From Alicyclobacillus sacchari (GTDB lineage: Bacteria > Bacillota > Bacilli > Alicyclobacillales > Alicyclobacillaceae), in assembly GCF_004366795.1 (NCBI RefSeq), contig NZ_SORF01000007.1, forward strand, positions 62,001 through 126,000: DNA of 64,000 bases, in the 5' to 3' direction. This document shows positions 42,877 to 51,240 of the stretch, piece after piece (the stretch's first letter is position 1; every line of letters starts with the position of its first letter). A model generated the notes under the pieces. That model did not search any database. It was not told where the DNA came from and was given only the letters and a program-made list of their open reading frames with translations. Both the position numbers and the translations under genes were made by a program.

Positions 42877-43767
42877 ATGGTGGTGTTGGAAAGTACCGTA
42901 TCGCCGTCAGCATGTTTATACGTGTGTAGCACCCCAATCGGCAACCTTTCAGATGTCAGCTTGCGGCTTCTCGAGGTGTTGCGCGAGGTGGATCTTGTGC
43001 TGTGCGAAGACACGCGTCAAACCCGTAAGTTATTCAGCCGCTTTAAGATACCTGCGGATCGACTGCGCAGCTATCATCAGCATAACGAGAGGGCAAGCCA
43101 GGCTTGGCTGCGCGAACAGTTTGCCGCAGGGAGGCGCATCGCGCTCGTATCCGACGCTGGTACACCGCTGGTTTCTGATCCTGGTGCGGTCGTGGTCGAG
43201 ACGGCCATCGCGATGGAGGTGCCAGTTGTCCCCATTCCTGGACCGAGCGCCGTGCTTGCGGGCTTGGTGGGCAGTGGACTCACCATGACACCGTTTGTCT
43301 ACCTGGGATTTCCACCGCGATCGCAGTCTGAGCGTTTGCTTTGGCTGGAACCGTTTCGCAGTGCACCAGCGACGCTCGTGCTCTACGAGGCACCGCATCG
43401 CCTCGAGGCGACGCTCGCGTTTTTACGTGATACTCTCGGCGACAAGCCAGCGGTTCTGGCGAAAGAATTGACCAAGCTACATGAGTCGTTTGCGCGGGGA
43501 ACGCTGTCGGCATTATGCGAACGAGTGGCTGCCGAACACCCGCGCGGCGAGTACGTCGTGTTAATTGACAATCGGCTGACCGCCGAGGACGCAGAGCGCG
43601 TTCGTGAAGAGGAGACAGAATGTGCCTGGCAGCGTGCGCTCGAAGAAGTCCGGCATGCCATGGAACAGGGGATGTCCCACAAACAAGCGGTGGCCGAGGC
43701 GAGCGAGCGGTTTGGCGTGAAACGCCGAGAACTCTACAATGCCACTTTGGCACAGGAGCAAAGCTGA
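42877..43767 (+). CDS. rsmI: 16S rRNA (cytidine1402-2'-O)-methyltransferase
   Basis: 296-residue tetrapyrrole methylase-fold enzyme. Blocks LYVCSTPIGNLSDVSLR, CEDTRQTRKL, SDAGTPLVSDPG and PIPGPSAVLAGL are diagnostic for RsmI. ATG 42877 follows GCAGGTG. The C-terminal ~60 residues contain a charged helical part. Located between yabA and abrB as in Bacillus. Confidence 0.95.
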   Translation: MVVLESTVSPSACLYVCSTPIGNLSDVSLRLLEVLREVDLVLCEDTRQTRKLFSRFKIPADRLRSYHQHNERASQAWLREQFAAGRRIALVSDAGTPLVSDPGAVVVETAIAMEVPVVPIPGPSAVLAGLVGSGLTMTPFVYLGFPPRSQSERLLWLEPFRSAPATLVLYEAPHRLEATLAFLRDTLGDKPAVLAKELTKLHESFARGTLSALCERVAAEHPRGEYVVLIDNRLTAEDAERVREEETECAWQRALEEVRHAMEQGMSHKQAVAEASERFGVKRRELYNATLAQEQS

Positions 43768-43789
43768 ATATCAGAACGTCAATGGCGCG

Positions 43790-43828
43790 AAAAAGGCCGC
43801 AGCAGGACGTTGCCTGCGTCGGCCTTGG
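43790..43828 (-). terminator. Intrinsic terminator of abrB
   Basis: On the minus strand AAGGCCGACGCAGG pairs with CCTGCTGCGGCCTT around a six-base loop, followed by TTT. It lies between the convergent rsmI and abrB genes. Confidence 0.85.
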
Positions 43829-43845
43829 GCTATCCTCGTCTCACA

Positions 43846-44088
43846 TTACGCGTGTTGCATTTCAGAGATGCAGGACGGGCAGATGTTCTTGCCCTTGAAG
43901 TGGATAATCTCGTCCGCTTGTCCGCAGAAGATACAAGCTGGTTCATACTTCTTCAAAATGATGCGATCCCCATCGACATAGATTTCAAGAGCATCTTTTT
44001 CGCCAATGCCGAGCGTACGGCGCAGCTCGATAGGAATCACGACACGACCCAACTCGTCAACCTTGCGCACGATACCTGTAGACTTCAC
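43846..44088 (-). CDS. abrB: AbrB-family transition-state regulator with zinc-binding C-terminus
   Basis: 80-residue regulator. The N-terminal swapped-hairpin DNA-binding domain is nearly that of AbrB (KSTGIVRKVDELGRVVIP and LGIGEKDALEIYVDGD). The C-terminal 30 residues differ from Bacillus AbrB: two Cys pairs, CIFC and CPSC, likely bind zinc. GTG 44088 is preferred; TTG 44106 would add six residues. AbrB represses post-exponential functions until Spo0A rises. Confidence 0.9.
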   Translation of the reverse strand: MKSTGIVRKVDELGRVVIPIELRRTLGIGEKDALEIYVDGDRIILKKYEPACIFCGQADEIIHFKGKNICPSCISEMQHA

Positions 44089-44378
44089 TGTACCATCCCC
44101 GTTCAATCAAAATATGTTTGTCTTTTTGAAATATCGCACAGCTTGGCAGTGACCGTATACCATCACTATCACGCCATGCAAATACTTCTATAGTCTTACT
44201 ATACTGGATATCAGGGTTTTTGCAAGACCTTACATTTCTGAAGGTAGCTGTTCGGATGATTCAGATTTCCGTGTGCTTGCAGGATGAAAGTTTTCTGCAC
44301 ATTTCACGACACACGCCACGCTTCCGCCTACAATCCACGCGCCAGCGGGAAAACGTGTGCCGGGCAGTTACAGGCAAG

Positions 44379-44407
44379 TTGCGATCGCCAGACGGATCGC
44401 GTATGAT
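44379..44407 (+). promoter_or_regulatory. Sigma-A promoter of the metG T-box leader
   Basis: TTGCGA (44379-44384), 17-base spacer, TATGAT (44402-44407). Transcription should begin near 44414, just before the T-box leader. Confidence 0.65.
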
Positions 44408-44439
44408 GATTGGCAAATCAAGTCACAACTACACATTGT

Positions 44440-44710
44440 GATTCGGTGAAAGAATGGTACCCAAAAGTGCGGTTGACAGCGAGCCGGGATGGTGGAAGCC
44501 GGTAACGAGCGGTTGGGGAGTATGGTTCTGGAGAATCGCTCGGTGAGGCTCACAGTTGGGCTAAGCCGGGCGCGGTCGTTCCCGTTAGCGAACAGGGCGC
44601 TTTGCCGAGCGTCCGCAACAAGGCCTGTAAACTCGAATGGAGTTTGCGGGCGAAGTTGGGTGGTACCACGAGCCGAGCCTCGTCCCAATCTGGGGACGAG
44701 GCTTTTTCGC
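44440..44710 (+). promoter_or_regulatory. T-box leader upstream of metG
   Basis: The T-box sequence GAAGTTGGGTGGTACCACG lies at 44652-44670, followed by the terminator GCCTCGTCCC-AATCT-GGGGACGAGGC and TTTTT (44677-44707). Stem I with its conserved purine-rich turns fills the upstream part; an ATG at 44521-44523 is a good candidate for the Met specifier codon. Uncharged tRNA-Met would stabilise the antiterminator and allow metG expression. Confidence 0.92.
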
Positions 44711-44758
44711 GGTGTTTATGAAATCGCGATGGTCCAGTATGCAAAGGGGGAAGAAGAG

Positions 44759-46717
44759 TTGGCAAAACCGACGTTTTACATCACGACACCGATTTATTAT
44801 CCGAATGACAAGCTGCACATTGGCCACGCCTACACCACTGTCGCGGCGGACGCGATGGCGCGCTACAAGCGGCTGCGTGGTTATGACGTATACTTCTTGA
44901 CTGGCACAGATGAGCATGGTCAGAAGATCCAGACGCGGGCTGCACAGGCCGGACTGCCACCAAAACAGTTCCTCGATCCCATCATCGACTGGATTCAGTC
45001 GCTGTGGAAGAAACTCGACATCTCATATGACGACTTCATTCGGACGACAGAGGATCGGCATACCAAGGTGGTCGCCGACATTTTTGAACGCCTGCTGAAG
45101 CAGGGCGACATTTACCTGTCTGAGTACGAAGGATGGTACTGTACACCCGACGAGTCGTTCTGGACCGAGCGGGAGCTGAAGGACGGCAAATGCCCAGAAT
45201 GCGGCCGCGAAGTGCAATATGTTCGCGAAGCGTCGTATTTCTTCCGGATGAGCAAGTATGTGGACAAATTGGTGCAATACTACGACGAGAATCCAGAGTT
45301 TATTGAACCCATTGGCCGCAAGACCGAGATGCTGAAGAACTTCATCGAGCCAGGGTTGCAGGATCTGTGCGTGTCACGCACCTCGTTCGATTGGGGCGTT
45401 CATGTCAAGAGCGATCCGAAGCATGTTGTTTACGTTTGGCTCGATGCCCTGACAAACTATATCACCGCCATTGGCTATGGCTCCGACAAGGTGGAGGAGC
45501 GGGCGAAGTTTGAGAAGTACTGGCCGGCCGATGTCCACGTCGTAGGTAAGGACATCGTCCGCTTCCACACGATTTACTGGCCCATCATTCTCATGGCATT
45601 GGGGTTGCCGCTGCCGAAGAAAGTGTTCGGTCACGGCTTCTTCTTGGCCAAGGGCGGAAAGATGAGTAAATCGAAGGGCAATGTGATTGATCCGCTGCGC
45701 TTGATTGATCGCTATGGTCGTGACGCGTTTCGCTATTTCTTGTTGCGCGAGATCCCGTTTGGCCAAGACGGCGTCTTCACGCCGGAAGCGATGGTCGAGC
45801 GGCTCAATTACGATCTCGCCAACGACTTCGGCAACCTAGTGCATCGCACGGCAGCGATGCTGGGGCGGTTCACGGACGGGATCGTGCCGGAGCCAGGCGC
45901 ACGCGCGGAACAGGATGAGGCTTTGGCCGAATTGGCCGAGTCGACACGGGCGAAAGTCGAAGAACACATGGACAAGATGCAGTTTTCACTTGCGCTGACA
46001 GAGATTTGGAATCTTGTGCGAGCCGCGAATAAGTACATCGACGACTGTCAGCCGTGGCGCCTTTACAAAGAGGGACACAAGGAGCGCCTGCAGACGGTGC
46101 TGTATCACATGGTCGAAGCCATTCGCGTCTCGACCATTCTGGTACAGCCGTTTATGACGGACGCACCACAGGCCATCCGGCAGCAGTTTGGTTGGACGGC
46201 GGACGAATTCGCTTGGACGGCCGCTGTCATCGGCATGGGCGGTGCTGGCAAGCAGGTTGCCGAAGTGGCACCACTTTTTCCGCGACTTGATGTAGAGAAG
46301 GAGATTGAAGCGTTGACTGAAATGACGACCAACCAGAATACGACGGCGAAGGCAGAACAGCAGAAAGCAGCAAAGGCTGCACCAAGTGGCAAGCCGCAAA
46401 TCGGCATCGACGCGTTCGATCAGGTCGAACTTCGCGTAGGCCAAGTTTTGACCGCAAAAAAAGTGGAGGGAGCAGACAAACTCCTCCAATTCGACATCGA
46501 TCTCGGCGCCGAGAAGCGGCAGATTGTCTCTGGTATCGCGAAATACTATCAGCCGGAGGAGCTCGTCGGTAAAAAGGTCGTTGTCGTATCCAACCTGAAG
46601 CCTGCGAAGCTGCGTGGTGTCGAATCACAGGGCATGATTCTCTGTGCCTCAGAGGGCGACAAGCTCTCCATCGTCTCCGTACCCGAATCCATGCCAAACG
46701 GAGCGATTGTCAAGTGA
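44759..46717 (+). CDS. metG: Methionyl-tRNA synthetase
   Basis: 652-residue class I synthetase. HIGHAYTT is the HIGH motif and KMSKSKGN the KMSKS motif; a zinc knuckle region includes CPECGR. The C-terminal ~110 residues (QIGIDAFDQVELRVGQVL onward) are the tRNA-binding OB-fold domain. Translation starts at TTG 44759 with AAAGGGGG eight bases upstream. Controlled by the T-box leader. It overlaps tatD by four bases. Confidence 0.96.
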   Translation: MAKPTFYITTPIYYPNDKLHIGHAYTTVAADAMARYKRLRGYDVYFLTGTDEHGQKIQTRAAQAGLPPKQFLDPIIDWIQSLWKKLDISYDDFIRTTEDRHTKVVADIFERLLKQGDIYLSEYEGWYCTPDESFWTERELKDGKCPECGREVQYVREASYFFRMSKYVDKLVQYYDENPEFIEPIGRKTEMLKNFIEPGLQDLCVSRTSFDWGVHVKSDPKHVVYVWLDALTNYITAIGYGSDKVEERAKFEKYWPADVHVVGKDIVRFHTIYWPIILMALGLPLPKKVFGHGFFLAKGGKMSKSKGNVIDPLRLIDRYGRDAFRYFLLREIPFGQDGVFTPEAMVERLNYDLANDFGNLVHRTAAMLGRFTDGIVPEPGARAEQDEALAELAESTRAKVEEHMDKMQFSLALTEIWNLVRAANKYIDDCQPWRLYKEGHKERLQTVLYHMVEAIRVSTILVQPFMTDAPQAIRQQFGWTADEFAWTAAVIGMGGAGKQVAEVAPLFPRLDVEKEIEALTEMTTNQNTTAKAEQQKAAKAAPSGKPQIGIDAFDQVELRVGQVLTAKKVEGADKLLQFDIDLGAEKRQIVSGIAKYYQPEELVGKKVVVVSNLKPAKLRGVESQGMILCASEGDKLSIVSVPESMPNGAIVK

Positions 46718-47493
46718 GGTTGTTTGATACGCACTGCCACTTGATGGATGGGCAGTTTGGCGACGATCTCGACAGCGTGATCGCCCGTGCTCGTGCGGAG
46801 GGGGTCGATCGCATGGTCATTCCGGCGGTCGATCTCGCCACGGCCCGTGCAGCCATTCACATTGCCGAGGCGCATGAAGGCGTGTATGCGGCGGTCGGCA
46901 TTCATCCAGAGTCTGCCGCGAGCGCGAGGATCGAGGACTATGACGAAATGGAGCGCCTGGCCGGGCATGAAAAGGTCGTCGCGATTGGCGAGATTGGCCT
47001 CGACTACTACTGGGATAGCGCACCGCGGTCTGTCCAGCAGGAGGTCATGGAGCGGCAGATCGAGCTCGCAAAGCGAGTGGGGTTGCCCATTATCGTGCAC
47101 AACCGGGAGTCGACGGAAGACGTCATCGCGTTGCTTGCGAAAACTCAGGTCGGGACGAGCGTCGGCGGCGTGATGCACTGTTTCAACGAACGCGAAGAGG
47201 CGCTCCGGCGGTGTCTGGAGCTCGGTATGTACATTTCGTTTGCGGGGCCTGTCACATTTAAGAAGTCGGATGACCTCCGTGCACTTGCGGCCAAGGTGCC
47301 GTCTGACAGGCTGCTTATCGAAACGGACAGTCCGTATTTGTCGCCACACCCGTTTCGCGGCAAGCGTAACGAGCCCGCACGTGTGAAGTTGGTCGCCGAT
47401 ACGGTCGCCTATGCACGCGGCGAGTCGGTGCAAGCGTGCGCCGAGCAGACCCGGGAGAACGCTCATCGGCTGTTCTGGAAGGTGAAGCCATAG
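46714..47493 (+). CDS. tatD: TatD family metal-dependent hydrolase (YabD)
   Basis: 259-residue TIM-barrel nuclease-like enzyme. FDTHCHL gives the first two metal His, EIGLDYYW the bridging Glu, VHNRES and MHCFNE further His, and ETDSPYL the catalytic Asp. GTG 46714 overlaps the metG stop. Members act as 3'-5' DNA exonucleases; the role here is not established. Confidence 0.94.
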   Translation: MRLFDTHCHLMDGQFGDDLDSVIARARAEGVDRMVIPAVDLATARAAIHIAEAHEGVYAAVGIHPESAASARIEDYDEMERLAGHEKVVAIGEIGLDYYWDSAPRSVQQEVMERQIELAKRVGLPIIVHNRESTEDVIALLAKTQVGTSVGGVMHCFNEREEALRRCLELGMYISFAGPVTFKKSDDLRALAAKVPSDRLLIETDSPYLSPHPFRGKRNEPARVKLVADTVAYARGESVQACAEQTRENAHRLFWKVKP

Positions 47494-48060
47494 ATGACTT
47501 GGGAACGGCCGAAACTGTCGGAAGTGGTCGTGGTCGAGGGCATCCACGATAAGCAGCGTGTCGATGAGGCTGTTGAAGCAGATGTCATTGTCCTGGGTGG
47601 GGACAGGTTGAGCAAACGGGTGCTCGCACTTTTGCGCCGCGCGATCGCGGTACGAGGCGCAATTTTGCTCACAGATCCAGATGGAGCTGGCGAGCGGATC
47701 AGGCGCCGCATCGACAGCCTGGCACCTGGATGCAAACATGCTTATCTGCCGCGCGGGAAGGCCATTGCCGACGGAGGGCTCGGCGTTGAACACGCCCGAG
47801 CCGAAGATGTAGGACGGGCATTGTTGGCGGCAAGGTCGACGGATGTGGCACCGTGCATGGGTACATCGGACGCCTTCACGTACGATGATTTGTTGCGGCA
47901 CGGCTTGACAGGCCACCCGCAAGCGGCGCTACGAAGGCAGCGCGTTGGCGATGCACTGGGCATTGGTTACGGCAACGGGAAGGCATTTTTGCACAAGCTC
48001 AACGCCTATGGTGTCACGCGCGACGAATTCGAACGAGCGGTGGAAAGGTTGACGGATTAA
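47494..48060 (+). CDS. rnmV: Ribonuclease M5
   Basis: 188-residue Toprim nuclease that finishes 5S rRNA. VVVVEGIHDKQRV carries the conserved Glu, and LLTDPDGAGERIRR the DxD motif. Starts directly at the tatD stop; its stop shares a base with the rsmA start (TAATG). Confidence 0.95.
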   Translation: MTWERPKLSEVVVVEGIHDKQRVDEAVEADVIVLGGDRLSKRVLALLRRAIAVRGAILLTDPDGAGERIRRRIDSLAPGCKHAYLPRGKAIADGGLGVEHARAEDVGRALLAARSTDVAPCMGTSDAFTYDDLLRHGLTGHPQAALRRQRVGDALGIGYGNGKAFLHKLNAYGVTRDEFERAVERLTD

Positions 48061-48920
48061 TGGCTGGGGGCGATTTTGGGCCGCGGGCGACGAAAGAGCT
48101 TCTGCGGCAGTACGGCGTGATCGCAAAGAAGCAATTCGGGCAGAACTTTCTGATCGATGCACGGGTGCTGGAGGGCATCGTCGACGCTGTCAACGCCGAT
48201 GATCGCACGGTGGCACTCGAGGTGGGGCCTGGGCTTGGGGCACTCACAATACAATTGGCGAATCGGGCGCGGCAAGTCATCGCCATCGAGAAAGACGAGA
48301 CATTGCGGCCGGTGCTCGGTGGCGTGCTGGCTGGCCGTGAGAATGTAGAACTCGTCTTTGCCGACTGTTTGAAGGTCGATATTGAGGCTCTGGTGTCTCC
48401 CTTTTTGCAACCGGTTGACGATTTCGTTTTTGCCGCCAACCTGCCGTACTACGTCACGACGCCGATTCTCTTTGCCGTGCTCGAATCCAAGTTGCCGCTC
48501 CGCCGTGCCGTCGTCATGGTACAGCGCGAGGTAGCGGACAGGATGGTGGCTGAGCCGGGAGGAAAGGACTACGGCGTTCTGTCTGTCGGCGTGCAGTATC
48601 GGGGTGCCGTGAAACGCTTGTTTGTTGTGCCGCCAAGCGCTTTTCTTCCTCAGCCAGGAGTTGAGTCGGCTGTCGTGCTCATCGACTGTGAGCGACGCCC
48701 AGATGACCGAGCAACCGATGAGGAGAAGTTCTTTCAGGTCGTACGCGCGGCATTTTCCACGCGTCGAAAAACACTCGAAAACGCGCTGGCGAGCGGCCTT
48801 GGCGTGCCAAAGTCGGAATCTGCCGATTTGATTCGAAGAGCAGGCCTCAACCCCTCTGTACGCGCGGAAGCCTTATCTATCGCGGATTTTGTACGCTTGG
48901 CAGAGCAGATGGGGACCTAG
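48060..48920 (+). CDS. rsmA: 16S rRNA dimethyladenosine transferase
   Basis: Methylates A1518 and A1519 of 16S rRNA (KsgA). The 286 residues include KKQFGQNFLID, the SAM-binding EVGPGLGALT and catalytic motif NLPYYVTTPI. Last gene of the metG-tatD-rnmV-rsmA run. In Bacillus yabG follows; here a 12-kb island intervenes. Confidence 0.96.
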   Translation: MAGGDFGPRATKELLRQYGVIAKKQFGQNFLIDARVLEGIVDAVNADDRTVALEVGPGLGALTIQLANRARQVIAIEKDETLRPVLGGVLAGRENVELVFADCLKVDIEALVSPFLQPVDDFVFAANLPYYVTTPILFAVLESKLPLRRAVVMVQREVADRMVAEPGGKDYGVLSVGVQYRGAVKRLFVVPPSAFLPQPGVESAVVLIDCERRPDDRATDEEKFFQVVRAAFSTRRKTLENALASGLGVPKSESADLIRRAGLNPSVRAEALSIADFVRLAEQMGT

Positions 48921-48949
48921 GGTGAAGTGCCATTTCATTTCACCGGTTT

Positions 48950-48998
48950 CTGCAGCAACATCGACGATCAAAAACATCCTGATGTTGCTGCAGCTCTT
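48950..48998 (+). terminator. Hairpin terminator after rsmA
   Basis: CTGCAGCAACATC (48950-48962) pairs perfectly with GATGTTGCTGCAG (48981-48993), then CTCTTT. A smaller GGTGAA/TTCACC hairpin precedes it (48921-48944). Confidence 0.65.
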
Positions 48999-49127
48999 TG
49001 CGTCTACCTGCATCCGCCAAGGGAGTCAGACGTTTGTGGCCAGATCCAAGTGCCTTGCACGGCGGCAGTGGTCATAAGCAGCGCAAAAAAAGCCACTCAG
49101 ACGTAGCCTGAACAGGTACCATTGCGT

Positions 49128-49158
49128 TATAATAGTCCTGTAACATACCAACCAGTCA
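49128..49158 (+). promoter_or_regulatory. Promoter and TetR-like operator of the catabolic island
   Basis: A perfect TATAAT at 49128-49133 is followed by TACCAACCAGTCAGTA (49147-49160), a quasi-palindrome of the kind bound by TetR-family regulators. It lies over the start of transcription, 16 bases before the first island gene. The TetR protein encoded at 52863 is the obvious candidate. The -35 is weak. Confidence 0.5.
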
Positions 49159-49175
49159 GTACACAGGAGGGACTC

Positions 49176-50402
49176 ATGGACTTCTCCTATTCAGAAAAGG
49201 TTGTTCGGTTACAGGAAAGGCTCACGGAGTTTATGGAGACGTACGTGTATCCGAACGAGGCTGTTTACGCCGCTCAACTGAAAGCGCTTACCGACGAATC
49301 CAGGCGCTGGTCGAGTATTCCGCCTATCGTGGAAGAGCTGAAGGCGAAGGCGAAAGAGCAAGGACTATGGAATCTGTTTCTTCCAGACAGTGAATATGGG
49401 GCGGGGCTGACAAACCTCGAGTATGCGCCGCTTTGTGAAACGATGGGCAGATCTATCATCGCTCCTGAAATTTTCAATTGCAATGCACCTGATACTGGGA
49501 ACATCGAGGTTCTCGCTCGTTACGGATCGGATGAGCAGAAAGAGAAATGGCTTCATCCGTTGCTCGCTGGCGACATTCGCTCTTGTTTCGCGATGACTGA
49601 GCCCGATGTCGCTTCGAGCGACGCCACGAACATCAGGGCGAGCATTGTTCGCGATGGTGACGAATATATCGTCAACGGACGCAAATGGTGGTCAACCGGG
49701 GCTGGCGATCCGCGTTGCAAAGTCGCCATCGTCATGGGGCGCACAAACCCGGAAGCACCGCGCCACGAGCAGCAATCCATGATTCTCGTGCCCCTTGACA
49801 CGCCAGGTGTGCGAGTGACACGGATGCTCTCCGTCTTCGGGTACGATCACGCTCCACATGGACATGGCGAAATCGCGTTTGACAACGTGCGCGTGCCAGC
49901 GAGCCATATCATCTGGGGCGAAGGAAAAGGGTTCGCGATCGCGCAGGGGCGTTTGGGGCCTGGTCGCATCCATCACTGTATGCGTCTCTTGGGCGCGGCG
50001 GAACGAGCGCTGGAACTCCTTTGTAAGCGCGTACAATCGCGCTTGGCATTTGGCCATCCCCTTGCCAGCCAAGGGGTCATTCAGGACTGGATTGCCCAGT
50101 CGCGTATCGACATAGAGCAAGCGCGGCTGTTGACGCTCAAGGCTGCATACCTGATGGACACGGTGGGCAACCGGGCAGCTCGCACCGAAATCGCGATGAT
50201 CAAGGCTGTTGCGCCAACCATTGCGCTTCGCGTGATCGACCGCGCAATTCAAGCCCATGGCGCAGCCGGGGTGAGCGACGATTATCCGCTTGCCGCGTTC
50301 TGGGCGAACGCCCGCACTCTGCGCATTGCGGACGGCCCAGATGAAGTGCACCGTATGCAAATTGCGCGCGACGAATTGCGGAAATATCGCGAGGCGCCAT
50401 AA
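49176..50402 (+). CDS. Acyl-CoA dehydrogenase, ACAD10/11-like
   Basis: FAD enzyme of 408 residues that forms an alpha,beta double bond in acyl-CoA. FAD-binding blocks [16 protein letters not shown] and the [11 protein letters not shown] segment are typical of the ACAD10/11 branch, as is the end [11 protein letters not shown]: where ordinary members have the catalytic Glu in YEGTSE, this has Asp (about residue 386) in ADGPDE. ATG 49176 follows AGGAGGG. ACAD10/11 enzymes process 4-hydroxyacyl-CoA after phosphorylation by a kinase domain; a matching kinase gene lies at 59944. Confidence 0.92.
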   Translation: MDFSYSEKVVRLQERLTEFMETYVYPNEAVYAAQLKALTDESRRWSSIPPIVEELKAKAKEQGLWNLFLPDSEYGAGLTNLEYAPLCETMGRSIIAPEIFNCNAPDTGNIEVLARYGSDEQKEKWLHPLLAGDIRSCFAMTEPDVASSDATNIRASIVRDGDEYIVNGRKWWSTGAGDPRCKVAIVMGRTNPEAPRHEQQSMILVPLDTPGVRVTRMLSVFGYDHAPHGHGEIAFDNVRVPASHIIWGEGKGFAIAQGRLGPGRIHHCMRLLGAAERALELLCKRVQSRLAFGHPLASQGVIQDWIAQSRIDIEQARLLTLKAAYLMDTVGNRAARTEIAMIKAVAPTIALRVIDRAIQAHGAAGVSDDYPLAAFWANARTLRIADGPDEVHRMQIARDELRKYREAP

Positions 50403-50417
50403 GCGAGGGGGAACTCC

Positions 50418-51197
50418 ATGCATATTCGGGACTTATTTGACCTTCATGGGAAGGTAGCGATTGTCACAGGGGGTGGGCGTGGACTTGGCGAACAGTTGGC
50501 CGAGGCGCTCGCGGAAGCGGGCGCAGATCTGCTTTTGTGTTCGCGCAAGGTGGAGGCTTGCGCCGAGGTGGCGGATCGTATCACCGCTGCGACCGGCGTC
50601 AAGGCTGTCGCCATGTCGTGTGATATTGTGCAACCGGACGACGTGGCGCGGGTCGTCGATCGGGCCATGGCGGAGTTTGGCCGGATCGACATCTTGGTGA
50701 ATAACAGTGGGGCGACTTGGGGAGCTCCGGCTGTTGACATGCCACTTGAAGCATGGCGAAAGGTTATCGACACCAATGTCACAGGCACATTCCTGATGAG
50801 TCAGGCGGTCGGGCGCGTCATGATTCAGCAAGGCGGCGGGAAAATCATCAATATTGCTTCGACCGCCGGTTTTGGCGGTGTCGATCCCCGGCTCATGGAT
50901 GCTATTGGCTACAACACGAGCAAAGGTGCCATTTTGACATTCACCAAAGATCTCGCAGTCAAATGGGGACGACACGGAGTCACAGTCAATGCTATCGCGC
51001 CGGGCTTTTTTCCGACCAAGATGTCGAGGGGCGTTCTCGCCCAAGCTGGTGAGGCGCTCCTGGCACAGACGCCGTTGGGGCGCTTCGGAGGCGACTCTGA
51101 CTTAAAGGGGGCCGCTGTGTTTCTGGCTTCTGCCGCATCCGATTACATGACGGGAGCCGTACTGACGATCGACGGCGGCGTTTCGGCCCACCACTGA
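50418..51197 (+). CDS. SDR family oxidoreductase
   Basis: NAD(P)-dependent dehydrogenase of 259 residues. Cofactor motif TGGGRGLGEQLA, NNSG segment, catalytic Ser in IASTAGF and YNTSK with Tyr and Lys are all present. The start MHIRDLFDLHGKVAIV resembles gluconate 5-dehydrogenase-like SDRs. In this operon it probably oxidises a hydroxyacyl-CoA or a related alcohol. It starts 15 bases after the dehydrogenase gene. Confidence 0.92.
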   Translation: MHIRDLFDLHGKVAIVTGGGRGLGEQLAEALAEAGADLLLCSRKVEACAEVADRITAATGVKAVAMSCDIVQPDDVARVVDRAMAEFGRIDILVNNSGATWGAPAVDMPLEAWRKVIDTNVTGTFLMSQAVGRVMIQQGGGKIINIASTAGFGGVDPRLMDAIGYNTSKGAILTFTKDLAVKWGRHGVTVNAIAPGFFPTKMSRGVLAQAGEALLAQTPLGRFGGDSDLKGAAVFLASAASDYMTGAVLTIDGGVSAHH

Positions 51198-51240
51198 CTT
51201 GCGGCTCGCGTCGCCGCGCCATTGTGAAGGAGGTTGCGTG

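Noticed and set aside
46549-47922. 457-codon open frame antisense to metG, tatD and rnmV
   Set aside because: The plus-strand genes are unmistakable; the antisense product has no recognisable domain and is rich in His, Arg and Cys, as expected for a shadow frame in GC-rich DNA.
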